Positions 56,770 to 64,000 of a stretch of 64,000 nt of DNA are shown one piece after another. The position numbers were made by a program, and so were the translations under genes. The stretch comes from Oscillospiraceae bacterium (lineage in GTDB: Bacteria > Bacillota > Clostridia > Oscillospirales > Ruminococcaceae). The stretch covers positions 62,001-126,000 of the forward strand of contig JAFWEV010000098.1 in the NCBI GenBank assembly GCA_017512745.1, given 5' to 3'. A model generated the notes under the pieces. It was not told the DNA's origin. It made no database searches and saw only the letters and a program-made list of their open reading frames with translations. Position 1 is the first letter of the stretch. Every line of letters starts with the position of its first letter.

Positions 56770-57856
56770 AAAGCTGTGCTGCGGATGCGGAGCATGTGCC
56801 GAGATATGCCCGATGCAGGCTATAACCATGAAGCCTGATGAGGAGGGGTTCCTGTATCCTGTAATTGACGAGGATATCTGTATCGAATGCGGACTCTGCG
56901 AGAGCAGATGCCACGAACTTATGCCCGCGGGAAGCGATTTCGTCCGCGGAGAACCTGTTTTCTATATAGCGCACAACAACGATGAGGAAGTGATCATGAA
57001 GTCGGCGTCCGGAGGAGCTTTCTCCGCGCTGTCCGATGTGATCCTCGCAGAAGGCGGAGTTGTTTACGGTGCTGTTTTCGACAAGGATTTCAATATTGTG
57101 CATGGGCGCGCGGAGACAACAGAAGAGCGCAACCGCATGCGCAGTTCAAAATATGTTCAGAGCGTTGTGAGCAGCGAGATATATGCGCAGCTCAAAGAGG
57201 ACCTCGAGGCCGGACGCAAAGTGCTGTTTACCGGCACTCCGTGCCAGATAGCCGGCGTGCAGACGTTCCTTGACAGGGATTACGACAACCTCATACTCTG
57301 CGACGTCATATGCCATAGCGTGCCGAGCCCGCTGATGTGGCGTGAGTATCTGAAGATGCTCGAGGACGAGAACGGTGGAAAGATCACTTATGTCAACTTC
57401 CGCGACAAGACCGAAGGATGGCAGCGCGCCAGCACATTCAAGGGCTTCCGCTATAAGATTGATGACGGTGAGCTCAAGAAGGACGACCGTTTCTACAGGC
57501 TGTTCTTCGGATGGAAGACGATAGCGCGTCCCTCATGTTCTGCGTGCAAGTACGCTCAGGTGAACCGCCCGAGCGACATAACAATCGCGGATTACTGGGG
57601 CGTGGAGAGATTCGCGCCGGACTGGAAGGATTTCTACGGCGTGTCGTTCATCCTGACGACCTCTCAGAAAGGCGTTGATCTGCTCAATGCATGCAAGGAT
57701 ACGATGCGTTTCGAGCAGAGAGATCCATCCGAACAGATCTCGGAAAACCACAGGCTCAGAGGACCGATGGGCATCCTCGAGGAAGAGAGGGAAGCCTTCT
57801 GGAAGGACTATCAGGAGAAGGGATTCGTATACGCGCTCGGCACAATGCCGCTCTGA
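56750..57856 (+). CDS. Coenzyme F420 hydrogenase/dehydrogenase beta-subunit-like Fe-S flavoprotein
   Basis: A 368-residue protein with two N-terminal 4Fe-4S motifs (C-C-G-C-G-A-C-A-E-I-C-P at 10-21 and C-I-E-C-G-L-C-E-S-R-C) and the FrhB/FdhB N- and C-terminal domains (R-S-S-K-Y-V-Q-S, G-T-P-C-Q-I-A-G and C-S-A-C-K-Y-A). Relatives bind FAD and pass electrons, but most Clostridia lack F420, so ferredoxin is a likely partner. It overlaps the DapA-like gene by 20 bases. Some relatives act in polysaccharide pyruvylation loci, so the function here is uncertain. Confidence 0.78.
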   Translation: MELAKNKKLCCGCGACAEICPMQAITMKPDEEGFLYPVIDEDICIECGLCESRCHELMPAGSDFVRGEPVFYIAHNNDEEVIMKSASGGAFSALSDVILAEGGVVYGAVFDKDFNIVHGRAETTEERNRMRSSKYVQSVVSSEIYAQLKEDLEAGRKVLFTGTPCQIAGVQTFLDRDYDNLILCDVICHSVPSPLMWREYLKMLEDENGGKITYVNFRDKTEGWQRASTFKGFRYKIDDGELKKDDRFYRLFFGWKTIARPSCSACKYAQVNRPSDITIADYWGVERFAPDWKDFYGVSFILTTSQKGVDLLNACKDTMRFEQRDPSEQISENHRLRGPMGILEEEREAFWKDYQEKGFVYALGTMPL

Positions 57857-57872
57857 GAAATAAGGGGACGGT

Positions 57873-58811
57873 ATGGATAATTTTCTTATCGCATTCAACG
57901 CGGTACTGCCCTTTATAATCTACCTGGCACTTGGGTACTATATCCGCGCATCGGGTATCGCAACGATCGATCTTCTGCGGGGAATGAACCAGATCTCGTA
58001 TAAGATCCTCTTTCCGATCCTGCTGTTTTACAATATCTATACAAGTGAGGGACTGCTGTCAGGAAACAGGGCGTTCATGCTCTATGTCGTGGCAGTCGTC
58101 ACGGTTTTGTTTCTTGCGCTGTTCATCATTGTGCCGCGGGTCGAGAAAGACAATCCGAAACGCGGAACGCTCGTTCAGGGGATACTCAGGAGCAACATCA
58201 CGCTGTTCTCTCTTCCGCTTGCGGAGAGCATTCTCGGAGACGAAGGCGTCGCCGTCGCATCTCTGCTGATCGCGTTTGTGATCGCGTTTTACAATGTTTA
58301 TTCCGTGATAGCCTTCGAGACCTTCCGCGGCGGAAAAGCGTCGGTCGGAAAGGTCTTCATAGAAGTCCTCAAGAATCCTCTGCTTATCGGTGTCGCACTC
58401 GGTCTCGCGTTCAACCTGCTGCACATTCCGATACCCGGAAATCTGCTGACGCCAATCGGGAAGGTCGCAGCTATGACGTCTCCGCTTGCACTGATAATTC
58501 TCGGAGGAACTCTCGAGTTCAGCGCAGCAAAACAAAATCTGAAATATCTTGTCAGCGCCATCACGATCAAGATGGTGCTCCTGCCGATCATATGCGTTCC
58601 CATTGCACATGCGCTGGGATTCAGCCCTGCGGAGATATTCGGAGCCTACTGCCTGGTGGGTACTCCGATCGCAACCGGAACTTATGCTATGGCAGCAGGT
58701 TTGGGCGGTGACGCGGAACTCGCGGGACAGCTCGTCGTGTTCAGCACGGCGGTCTCGCTTTTCACCATCTTTCTCGGAGTCCTGGCCCTTAAGACGCTCG
58801 GATGGGTCTAG
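57873..58811 (+). CDS. AEC family transporter, second copy
   Basis: A 312-residue ten-helix carrier of the same family as the gene at 46437 but not a close copy. The N-terminal half has S-Y-K-I-L-F-P-I-L-L-F (the motif around the conserved Pro) and the C-terminal half G-T-P-I-A-T-G-T-Y-A-M-A. It probably imports one of the island's hydroxycarboxylates or exports the end product. It follows the Fe-S flavoprotein gene by 16 bases with GGGGACGG as ribosome site. Confidence 0.83.
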   Translation: MDNFLIAFNAVLPFIIYLALGYYIRASGIATIDLLRGMNQISYKILFPILLFYNIYTSEGLLSGNRAFMLYVVAVVTVLFLALFIIVPRVEKDNPKRGTLVQGILRSNITLFSLPLAESILGDEGVAVASLLIAFVIAFYNVYSVIAFETFRGGKASVGKVFIEVLKNPLLIGVALGLAFNLLHIPIPGNLLTPIGKVAAMTSPLALIILGGTLEFSAAKQNLKYLVSAITIKMVLLPIICVPIAHALGFSPAEIFGAYCLVGTPIATGTYAMAAGLGGDAELAGQLVVFSTAVSLFTIFLGVLALKTLGWV

Positions 58812-58865
58812 CAGGCCCTGAAGGCATTCACACATATACAAACGATCTTATACAGGGGGAAAAAC

Positions 58866-60374
58866 ATGAACATCAATGCTCTTCTTATGGATGACGCCGA
58901 CAATGTCGTAACATGCGTGACTGAAGTCTCAAAAGGTGACGAGGTCTGCTACAGAAAGGGAACGGAGATCCTCTCAGTCACTGCTGAAGAAGATATTCCG
59001 TTCTGCCACAAGATCGCCCTTGCGGACCTCAATGAGGGTGATGAAGTTATCAAGTACGGCGAACTTATCGGCCGTACGGTCAGAGCCATTCCGAAAGGAC
59101 ATCTCGTGAACCATGAGAACATCCTTAGCGTTCCGAGAGATTACGACAGTGAGCTGGTGGAGGAAGACGGAGCGGAAGCGGATTCCGCCGAAGCGGTCGT
59201 GACGGACGACGGCCTCAGCTTCTGGGGATACCGCAGAGCCGAAGGGCGTCCGGGTATCCGCAACCATGTTCTTATCCTTCCCACATGTGCTTGCGGAAGC
59301 GAGAGTTCCCGCATAGTCGCGTCACAGGTCCGCGGCGCGGTCAACATCATATTCAACACGGGATGCTCCGATGTGGCCGCCAATACCGCAATGAGCCAGA
59401 AAGTACTGACCGGATTCGCGTGCAACCCGAACGTGTACGGAGTGGTGATAATCGGTCTCGGATGCGAGACAGTGGGACACGACAAGCTCCGTGAAAAGAT
59501 AAAGAAGATGACGTCCAAACCGGTGGTGTCATTCGGAATCCAGGACGAGGGCGGCACGCTTAAGACAATAGAAAAAGCCGTCCGCGCGGCGCGCGAGATG
59601 GCGGCTGAAGCCGGGATGCAGCAGAAGGAACTGTTCCCGATATCCGAGCTCTTCATGGGCATAGAGTGCGGCGGTTCCGACGCCACATCAGGTATAGCGT
59701 CCAATCCCGCCGTCGGAGAGCTGAGCGACAGACTGGTCGATCTCGGCGCCACGACAATGATGAGTGAGAGCATTGAATGGATCGGAGGGGAACATGTTGT
59801 CGCCAAGAGAGCCGCAACGCCCAAGATCCACAATGAGATAATTGAGGTATGCCGCGCGTATGAGGAACACCTCAAAGCCGCGGGACAGGACTGCCGCGCG
59901 GGACAGCCGACGCCGGGCAACAAGGCGGGAGGCCTCAGCACGCTGGACGAAAAGAGCCTTGGTTGTATCCGCAAGGGCGGCACGCGTCCGATCGTCGAAG
60001 TGATCGAGCAGGCGGCGAGACCGACAAAGCGCGGCGCCGTGGTCATGGACACTGCAGGTTATGACATCTCCTCGGTGACGAGCATGGTCGCAGGAGGATG
60101 CCAGGTCGTCATATTCACGACAGGACGCGGCACGCCTACGGGCAATGCCATTGTTCCCGTGCTCAAGGTGACCGCAAACGGACGGACATATGAACGCATG
60201 GAGGACAATATGGATGTCGACCTCTCACCGATCGTCAGAGGAGAGAAGACGTATAAGGAGATGGGCGCCGAACTCGTCGGTGTCATCCACGACATAGCAA
60301 ACGGAAAGCTTACCAAAGCCGAAGCATACGGTTTTTCCGATATCGCGGTAGATCACGTATGCCGTTTTGTATGA
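58866..60374 (+). CDS. UxaA/GarD-type sugar acid dehydratase (altronate dehydratase family)
   Basis: A 502-residue dehydratase with an N-terminal SAF domain (about 1-90), an acidic linker, and the UxaA core beginning G-Y-R-R-A-E-G-R-P-G-I-R-N-H-V-L near 122. Core signatures are N-T-G-C-S-D near 164, G-L-G-C-E-T near 195, G-I-E-C-G-G-S-D near 264 and the C-terminal D-T-A-G-Y-D. Family members use Fe2+ or Mg2+ to dehydrate altronate or galactarate. Both domains, normally encoded together in UxaA, are present. Uronate genes are not nearby, so an aldaric or related acid is as likely as altronate. Confidence 0.85.
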   Translation: MNINALLMDDADNVVTCVTEVSKGDEVCYRKGTEILSVTAEEDIPFCHKIALADLNEGDEVIKYGELIGRTVRAIPKGHLVNHENILSVPRDYDSELVEEDGAEADSAEAVVTDDGLSFWGYRRAEGRPGIRNHVLILPTCACGSESSRIVASQVRGAVNIIFNTGCSDVAANTAMSQKVLTGFACNPNVYGVVIIGLGCETVGHDKLREKIKKMTSKPVVSFGIQDEGGTLKTIEKAVRAAREMAAEAGMQQKELFPISELFMGIECGGSDATSGIASNPAVGELSDRLVDLGATTMMSESIEWIGGEHVVAKRAATPKIHNEIIEVCRAYEEHLKAAGQDCRAGQPTPGNKAGGLSTLDEKSLGCIRKGGTRPIVEVIEQAARPTKRGAVVMDTAGYDISSVTSMVAGGCQVVIFTTGRGTPTGNAIVPVLKVTANGRTYERMEDNMDVDLSPIVRGEKTYKEMGAELVGVIHDIANGKLTKAEAYGFSDIAVDHVCRFV

Positions 60375-60424
60375 GATAATATAAGCGACAGGAAAACCAT
60401 TGTCCGATCGGAGACCGCAAACAG

Positions 60425-61801
60425 ATGAGCTTTACCCCGGAAGAAGTAACCCTTGAGCAGATACTCGCCGCGAGAGAGCGCAGAGCCTTTCGCCAGAGAG
60501 AGTTGCTCAAAAGCGGGAAAACTCTCATTTCTTTCACAATGAATATAGCCGGCCCTCAGAAAGTCTCTTCCCTTATACGCAGAGGCTTTTATGAGGGCTG
60601 TTCTCTTATAGAAAAAACTCTGGCGGCGGAGAAGATCGGGATCATAGCAAAAGAGATACAGGACGCGGTGACCGGATACGAGTGCCTCATCCTTCTCGAT
60701 ACAGGCGAAGCAAAAAGGGTAAAGAGATGCCTCGCTGCAGTCGAGGACAGGGATCCGCTCGGGCGTCTGTTCGACATAGACGTTATCTCGTCCGAAACAG
60801 GACATATTTCACGGTCCGAACTCGGATTCCCCGAGCGCCCGTGCCTCGTGTGCGGCGCGCCGGGAAGAACATGCGCGAGCAGGCGCGTGCATTCCGTGCG
60901 GGAACTGCAGGAGAAAACGAACGGGATACTCAAGAGTCATTTCATGAAGAAGGACGCCGATGCGGTTGCCGTGTGTGCCGTAAGGGCTCTTCTCTACGAG
61001 GTGTGCACTACCCCAAAGCCCGGACTGGTGGATATGAACAACACGGGAAGTCACAGCGACATGGACATGTTCACGTTTGTAGACAGTGTTGCGGCACTTG
61101 CCCCGTATTTCCGCAGGTGCGCAGAAATAGGTATGGAGACTTCTTCGCTCGCACCGGGAGAGACATTCGGCATGCTGCGGACTGAGGGCAGGATCGCCGA
61201 AGGGGACATGCTTCGCGCGACCGGAGGAGTCAATACCCACAAGGGTGCGATCTTCTCTCTAGGAACCGTGTGCGGAGCTGCGGGACGGCTCGCAACTGAT
61301 GAAGGACTGTGCACCGACAGCGCACGCATAGCCCGTATGGCATCGGAGATGGTCACCGATGAGGTCAGTGAAGATTTTGACCGTATTTCCTGCGGAAGCA
61401 CCCGCACGGCGGGAGAGACCCAGTTCGCAAAATACGGGATCCGGGGATGCAGGGGACAGGTGGCAGACGGACTTCCTGCGGTCATCGGAACGGGACTGCC
61501 ATGCCTCAAAGAGGCCGTCTCCAGAGGAAAGACGCTCAATGAAGCAGGCGCTGCCGCATTGCTGCATCTCATAGCCGGTGTTGAAGATGGCTGCATGATC
61601 TCACGCGGAGGTATAGATAAGCAGAGGCAGGCTGCGGAAAAGATAAGATCGGTAACAGAAGAAAACCCGTTTCCTGATGAGAGGACGATACGAGCACTGG
61701 ATGATGAGTTCATCGCGGAAAGACTGTCTCCCGGAGGATGTGCCGATCTTCTGGCCATAAGTTTTATGATGTTATTTCTTGAACAGCATGAGGAATACTG
61801 A
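60425..61801 (+). CDS. citXG: CitX-CitG fusion: citrate lyase prosthetic group synthesis and transfer
   Basis: A 458-residue bifunctional protein. The N-terminal part (about 1-170) is CitX, which attaches the phosphoribosyl-dephospho-CoA group to CitD: F-T-M-N-I-A-G-P-x-K near 37-46, G-R-L-F-D-I-D-V at 113-120 and R-P-C-L-V-C-G at 138-144. The rest (about 175-458) is CitG, which makes the precursor from ATP and dephospho-CoA: T-P-K-P-G-L-V-D at 196-203, G-S-H-S-D-M-D at 208-214 and T-G-G-V-N-T-H-K-G. Fused citXG is known. It is 20 kb from citDEF, so its expression depends on the other operon. Confidence 0.92.
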   Translation: MSFTPEEVTLEQILAARERRAFRQRELLKSGKTLISFTMNIAGPQKVSSLIRRGFYEGCSLIEKTLAAEKIGIIAKEIQDAVTGYECLILLDTGEAKRVKRCLAAVEDRDPLGRLFDIDVISSETGHISRSELGFPERPCLVCGAPGRTCASRRVHSVRELQEKTNGILKSHFMKKDADAVAVCAVRALLYEVCTTPKPGLVDMNNTGSHSDMDMFTFVDSVAALAPYFRRCAEIGMETSSLAPGETFGMLRTEGRIAEGDMLRATGGVNTHKGAIFSLGTVCGAAGRLATDEGLCTDSARIARMASEMVTDEVSEDFDRISCGSTRTAGETQFAKYGIRGCRGQVADGLPAVIGTGLPCLKEAVSRGKTLNEAGAAALLHLIAGVEDGCMISRGGIDKQRQAAEKIRSVTEENPFPDERTIRALDDEFIAERLSPGGCADLLAISFMMLFLEQHEEY

Positions 61802-61825
61802 TTTTTTGAAGAAAGGAAATACGTT

Positions 61826-63088
61826 ATGCACGCAATAGAAAAGATCCTCGCAAAGAACAGCGGGAGGGAATCGGTCTGCACAGGCGAGATAGTGACGGCA
61901 AAGGTCGACTTTGCCGAGATCAACGACCTGTATCTTCAGACCGTGTATTCCTTCTATGAAATGGGCGGTGAAAAGGTATGGGACAACACTAGGTGCGCGT
62001 TCGTGTTCGACCATTATGCGCCGTGCCCCGATATCAAGAGCGCCTCCAATCACAGGGAGATGCGGGAGTTCGCGCAGAAGAATGACCTCAAGTATCACTT
62101 CGACACTGACTGCGGAGTGTGTCATCAGGTCATGCCTGAAGCCGGAGTCATCTATCCCGGAATGATCATCGTCGCGACCGACAGCCATACAACGACTCAC
62201 GGCGCATTCGGCGCGATGGGCACCGGATGCGGAGCCACGGATATGGCCACGATCATGATGACGGGCGAACTCTGGTTCCGTGTTCCCGAGATCATTGAAG
62301 TCCGCCTTGAAGGCAAGGCGCCAAAAGGCGTATTTCCGAAGGACGTCATCCTCGCGGTCCTGGGAAAGATAAGGGCGGACGGAGCGGTCTACAAGGCGAT
62401 AGATTTCACCGGAAGCTATGTCGAGGAACTCAATGTCGCAGGCAGAATGACGATATGCAATATGGCGGTCGAAATGGGAGCCAAGACGGCGTATATGCAG
62501 CCGAACCAGGATGTTCTGGATTACGTCAGCAAGAGAGCCGTAAGACCGTATGAAGTTCAGTATACAGATCCCGATTTCGAATACGCGGAGTCGTATGTCA
62601 TAGACGTATCCGAGCTTGAACCCGAACTCGCGTGCCCCAGCAGCGTTGAGAACGTTCACACTCTCGCAAGCGTTGTCGCAGAGGGAGACGTGAAGCTCGA
62701 TCAGGGATATATCGGATCATGCACGGGAGGAAGAGTCGAGGATATAGAGGTCGCAGCCAAAATACTCAGGGGCAAACACATCCCTCCGTATACAAGGCTC
62801 ATAATAGTTCCGGCTTCACGCGAGGTAATGCTTGAATGCCTTAAAAAAGGATATATACAGGATCTCATGGCCGCAGGCGCCACGGTAACGACACCCGGAT
62901 GCGGAGCATGCCTCGGCGCGCATGAGGGCATTCTGGCTCCGGGAGAGACCTGCATCACGAGCACAAACCGCAACTTCCCAGGCCGCATGGGATCCACCGA
63001 AGCGAAAATGTATCTCGCAAGTCCCGCCACCGTAGCGGCGAGCCTGCTGAACGGTGTGATAACCGATCCGAGACCGTATCTTGACTGA
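61826..63088 (+). CDS. Aconitase-family large subunit (LeuC/HacA-like)
   Basis: A 420-residue catalytic subunit, behind GAAGAAAGGAAA. It has the family's normal residues: D62-H63, G-V-C-H-Q at 97-101, T-D-S-H-T-T-T at 118-124, C299 in S-C-T-G-G-R, C359 and C362 in P-G-C-G-A-C, and T-N-R-N-F-P-G-R. Archaeal-type length. It pairs with the small subunit 15 bases downstream. No leuA or leuB is nearby, so leucine synthesis is less likely than dehydration/isomerisation of a citrate- or malate-like acid. Confidence 0.87.
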   Translation: MHAIEKILAKNSGRESVCTGEIVTAKVDFAEINDLYLQTVYSFYEMGGEKVWDNTRCAFVFDHYAPCPDIKSASNHREMREFAQKNDLKYHFDTDCGVCHQVMPEAGVIYPGMIIVATDSHTTTHGAFGAMGTGCGATDMATIMMTGELWFRVPEIIEVRLEGKAPKGVFPKDVILAVLGKIRADGAVYKAIDFTGSYVEELNVAGRMTICNMAVEMGAKTAYMQPNQDVLDYVSKRAVRPYEVQYTDPDFEYAESYVIDVSELEPELACPSSVENVHTLASVVAEGDVKLDQGYIGSCTGGRVEDIEVAAKILRGKHIPPYTRLIIVPASREVMLECLKKGYIQDLMAAGATVTTPGCGACLGAHEGILAPGETCITSTNRNFPGRMGSTEAKMYLASPATVAASLLNGVITDPRPYLD

Positions 63089-63103
63089 TAAAGGAGAATG
63101 ACG

Positions 63104-63607
63104 ATGAATACAGAGATCACCGGCAAGATAATTGTCGTAGGAGATAATATTGATACAGATCAGATCTATCCCGGAAGATTCCTGGCGATCACGGATCCTA
63201 AGGAGATAGGCAGCCACTGCCTCTGCGGAGTTAGCGAGGATATAGCCCCGAACTTCCCGCAGGGCGGGATCGTCGTAGCCGGAAGAAATTTCGGATGCGG
63301 TTCGAGCAGGGAGCACGCGCCTATCGCCCTTCTGAACATGGGAGCGTCGGCGGTTCTGGCCGATTCGTTCGCCCGGATATTCTTCCGCAACGCGGTGAAC
63401 CTCGGCTTGCTTCCCGTTATATGCAAGGGAATCAGCAAACATGTCGAGAACGGACAGACGGTCACACTCGACCTCAAGTCATATACCGTTACGGTAAAAG
63501 AGACGGGAGAGGTACTGCCGTGCGAGCAGCTGGGAGACCAGGCGATGAAGATACTTGAAGCCGGCGGAATAAAGCCGATGATGCGGGCACGCTTCAAGAA
63601 GGACTGA
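63104..63607 (+). CDS. Aconitase-family small subunit (LeuD/HacB-like)
   Basis: A 167-residue swivel subunit from ATG 63104, seven bases after AAGGAG; an ATG at 63098 is only one base from that site. It has D-N-I-D-T-D-Q-I-Y-P-G-R-F-L and N-F-G-C-G-S-S-R-E-H-A-P. In archaeal relatives the residues after the Tyr/Phe-Leu of this loop set substrate: Arg for homocitrate-type acids, hydrophobic for isopropylmalate. Here R-F-L-A-I-T lacks that Arg after Leu. It is the last gene of the long operon. Confidence 0.87.
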   Translation: MNTEITGKIIVVGDNIDTDQIYPGRFLAITDPKEIGSHCLCGVSEDIAPNFPQGGIVVAGRNFGCGSSREHAPIALLNMGASAVLADSFARIFFRNAVNLGLLPVICKGISKHVENGQTVTLDLKSYTVTVKETGEVLPCEQLGDQAMKILEAGGIKPMMRARFKKD

Positions 63608-63644
63608 GGATCACGGGTTTTCCAAACCCGGTCAAACAGATGCG

Positions 63645-63674
63645 CAACACCCGGCCAAGGCCGGGTGTTGTCGT
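63645..63674 (+). terminator. Terminator of the ttdA-leuD-like operon
   Basis: CAACACCCGGCC (63645-63656), AA loop, GGCCGGGTGTTG (63659-63670), then TCGTT; stable 12-bp stem with a poor T-run. Confidence 0.8.
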
Positions 63675-63740
63675 TATGTATTATCTATAGTGTATAATTG
63701 GATAAATCAGGAAAAACATATCGGATAAAGGGACGGAGAC

Positions 63741-64000
63741 ATGCAAAAACTTCTGTTATTTGATCTTGACGGCACTTTGCTCACGACAGACAAAAGGATA
63801 ACGGTGCGTTCACGGGAAGCCATAAGACGCGCGCAGGACGCGGGATATATTTACGGAGTCTGCACGTCGCGCGCCGCGGCGGTCGCGAACGTATTCGTGG
63901 AGGACTTCATGCCCGACATCATGATAGCAAGCGGCGGCGCCGTTATAATCGACAGAGGCAGATCCGTATACGAGAACAGTTTCACCGCGGATCAGACAAA
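63741..64000 (+). CDS. HAD-superfamily hydrolase, Cof type (3' end outside window)
   Basis: The gene starts at ATG 63741 after GGGACGGAGAC and runs out of the window after 86 codons. The fragment shows L-L-L-F-D-L-D-G-T-L-L-T-T-D (the HAD nucleophile motif) and G-V-C-T-S-R (motif II, T/S), and I-A-S-G-G-A-V-I typical of Cof-type phosphatases (the I-x-x-N-G-A position). It would dephosphorylate small sugar phosphates or cofactors. TATAAT at 63693-63698 may be its -10. Confidence 0.8.
   Translation, partial: MQKLLLFDLDGTLLTTDKRITVRSREAIRRAQDAGYIYGVCTSRAAAVANVFVEDFMPDIMIASGGAVIIDRGRSVYENSFTADQT

Noticed and set aside
55465-56829. 454-codon open frame on the minus strand
   Set aside because: It is antisense to the fumarase beta-type and DapA-like genes, which have motifs and ribosome sites; the antisense product has none.
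61826-63607. Leucine biosynthesis LeuCD
   Set aside because: No leuA, leuB or ilv gene is near, and the pair closes a hydroxyacid operon behind citXG and a UxaA-type dehydratase; a catabolic role is more likely.
1-64000. CRISPR arrays, insertion sequences, prophage or tRNA/rRNA genes
   Set aside because: I found no regularly spaced repeats, transposase or integrase motifs, or tRNA-like cloverleaf with a CCA-type end in reading both strands; a tool search would be needed to exclude weak cases.

Overview
The window reads as chromosomal DNA of an anaerobic Gram-positive bacterium of the Clostridia (Bacillota). Signs of this are a SufCBDSU operon with SufU, a YkoFEDC thiamine/HMP importer behind a TPP riboswitch, Ktr/Trk potassium uptake, TrkH/TrkA pairs, frequent GTG/TTG starts with strong AGGAGG sites, heavy use of ATA, AGA and AGG codons, and fermentative citrate and tartrate genes. 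I saw no tRNA, rRNA, CRISPR array, insertion sequence or phage gene. The family or genus cannot be fixed from this sequence alone.

Layout. 0-4 kb: end of an esterase gene, a nucleoside phosphorylase, an unassigned structured-RNA locus, and a three-gene cassette of two DUF488 proteins plus a dual-OB-like protein. 4-10 kb: two potassium uptake systems (KtrB/KtrA-like and TrkH/TrkA) around a thiamine pyrophosphokinase gene. 10-17.5 kb: single housekeeping or stress genes (cytidylate kinase-like, DtxR-type regulator, tandem deoxyribosyltransferase-like protein, OhrR-like regulator with glutathione peroxidase, AIM24 protein, AzlCD, acyl-CoA synthetase), most ended by clear terminators. 17.5-21 kb: the TPP-controlled YkoFEDC uptake operon. 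21.8-26.8 kb: the Suf Fe-S assembly operon, with a 31-bp dyad at its promoter. 26.8-33.8 kb: a serine hydrolase, a large fused ABC exporter, an acetyltransferase, and an odd TrpF-like protein next to a PfkB kinase.

34-63.6 kb is the most distinctive part: a hydroxy-carboxylic acid catabolic island. A malic-enzyme/CitM-like gene and citC lead in. A leftward operon carries larA, an enolase-superfamily dehydratase, a hydroxyacid dehydrogenase and citDEF. Divergent from it lie a CitS-type transporter, a second larA, an AEC carrier and a GntR regulator. A run of fifteen rightward genes follows from one strong promoter: ttdAB, a carboxymuconolactone-decarboxylase-like gene, a PanE-like reductase, a degenerate aconitase-like protein, a LeuD-LeuC fusion of inverted order, a second class I fumarase-type pair, a DapA-type lyase, an F420-dehydrogenase-beta-like iron-sulfur protein, a second AEC carrier, a UxaA-type dehydratase, a citX-citG fusion and a LeuC/LeuD pair. 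Counting the leftward operon, seven dehydratase or dehydratase-like systems from four unrelated families sit together with racemases, transporters and lyases.

A shared intergenic element, (A/T)TGGATACA, occurs five times. It lies just downstream of the predicted start sites of the leftward cit operon, the CitS-type gene and the ttdA operon, and twice around the promoter of the first GntR gene. It is probably the operator of one or both FCD-type GntR regulators and ties the island into one regulon. Citrate and tartrate breakdown to oxaloacetate and pyruvate is well supported. The substrates of the aconitase-family proteins, the second fumarase pair and the two LarA proteins are unknown. The window ends inside a HAD phosphatase gene.
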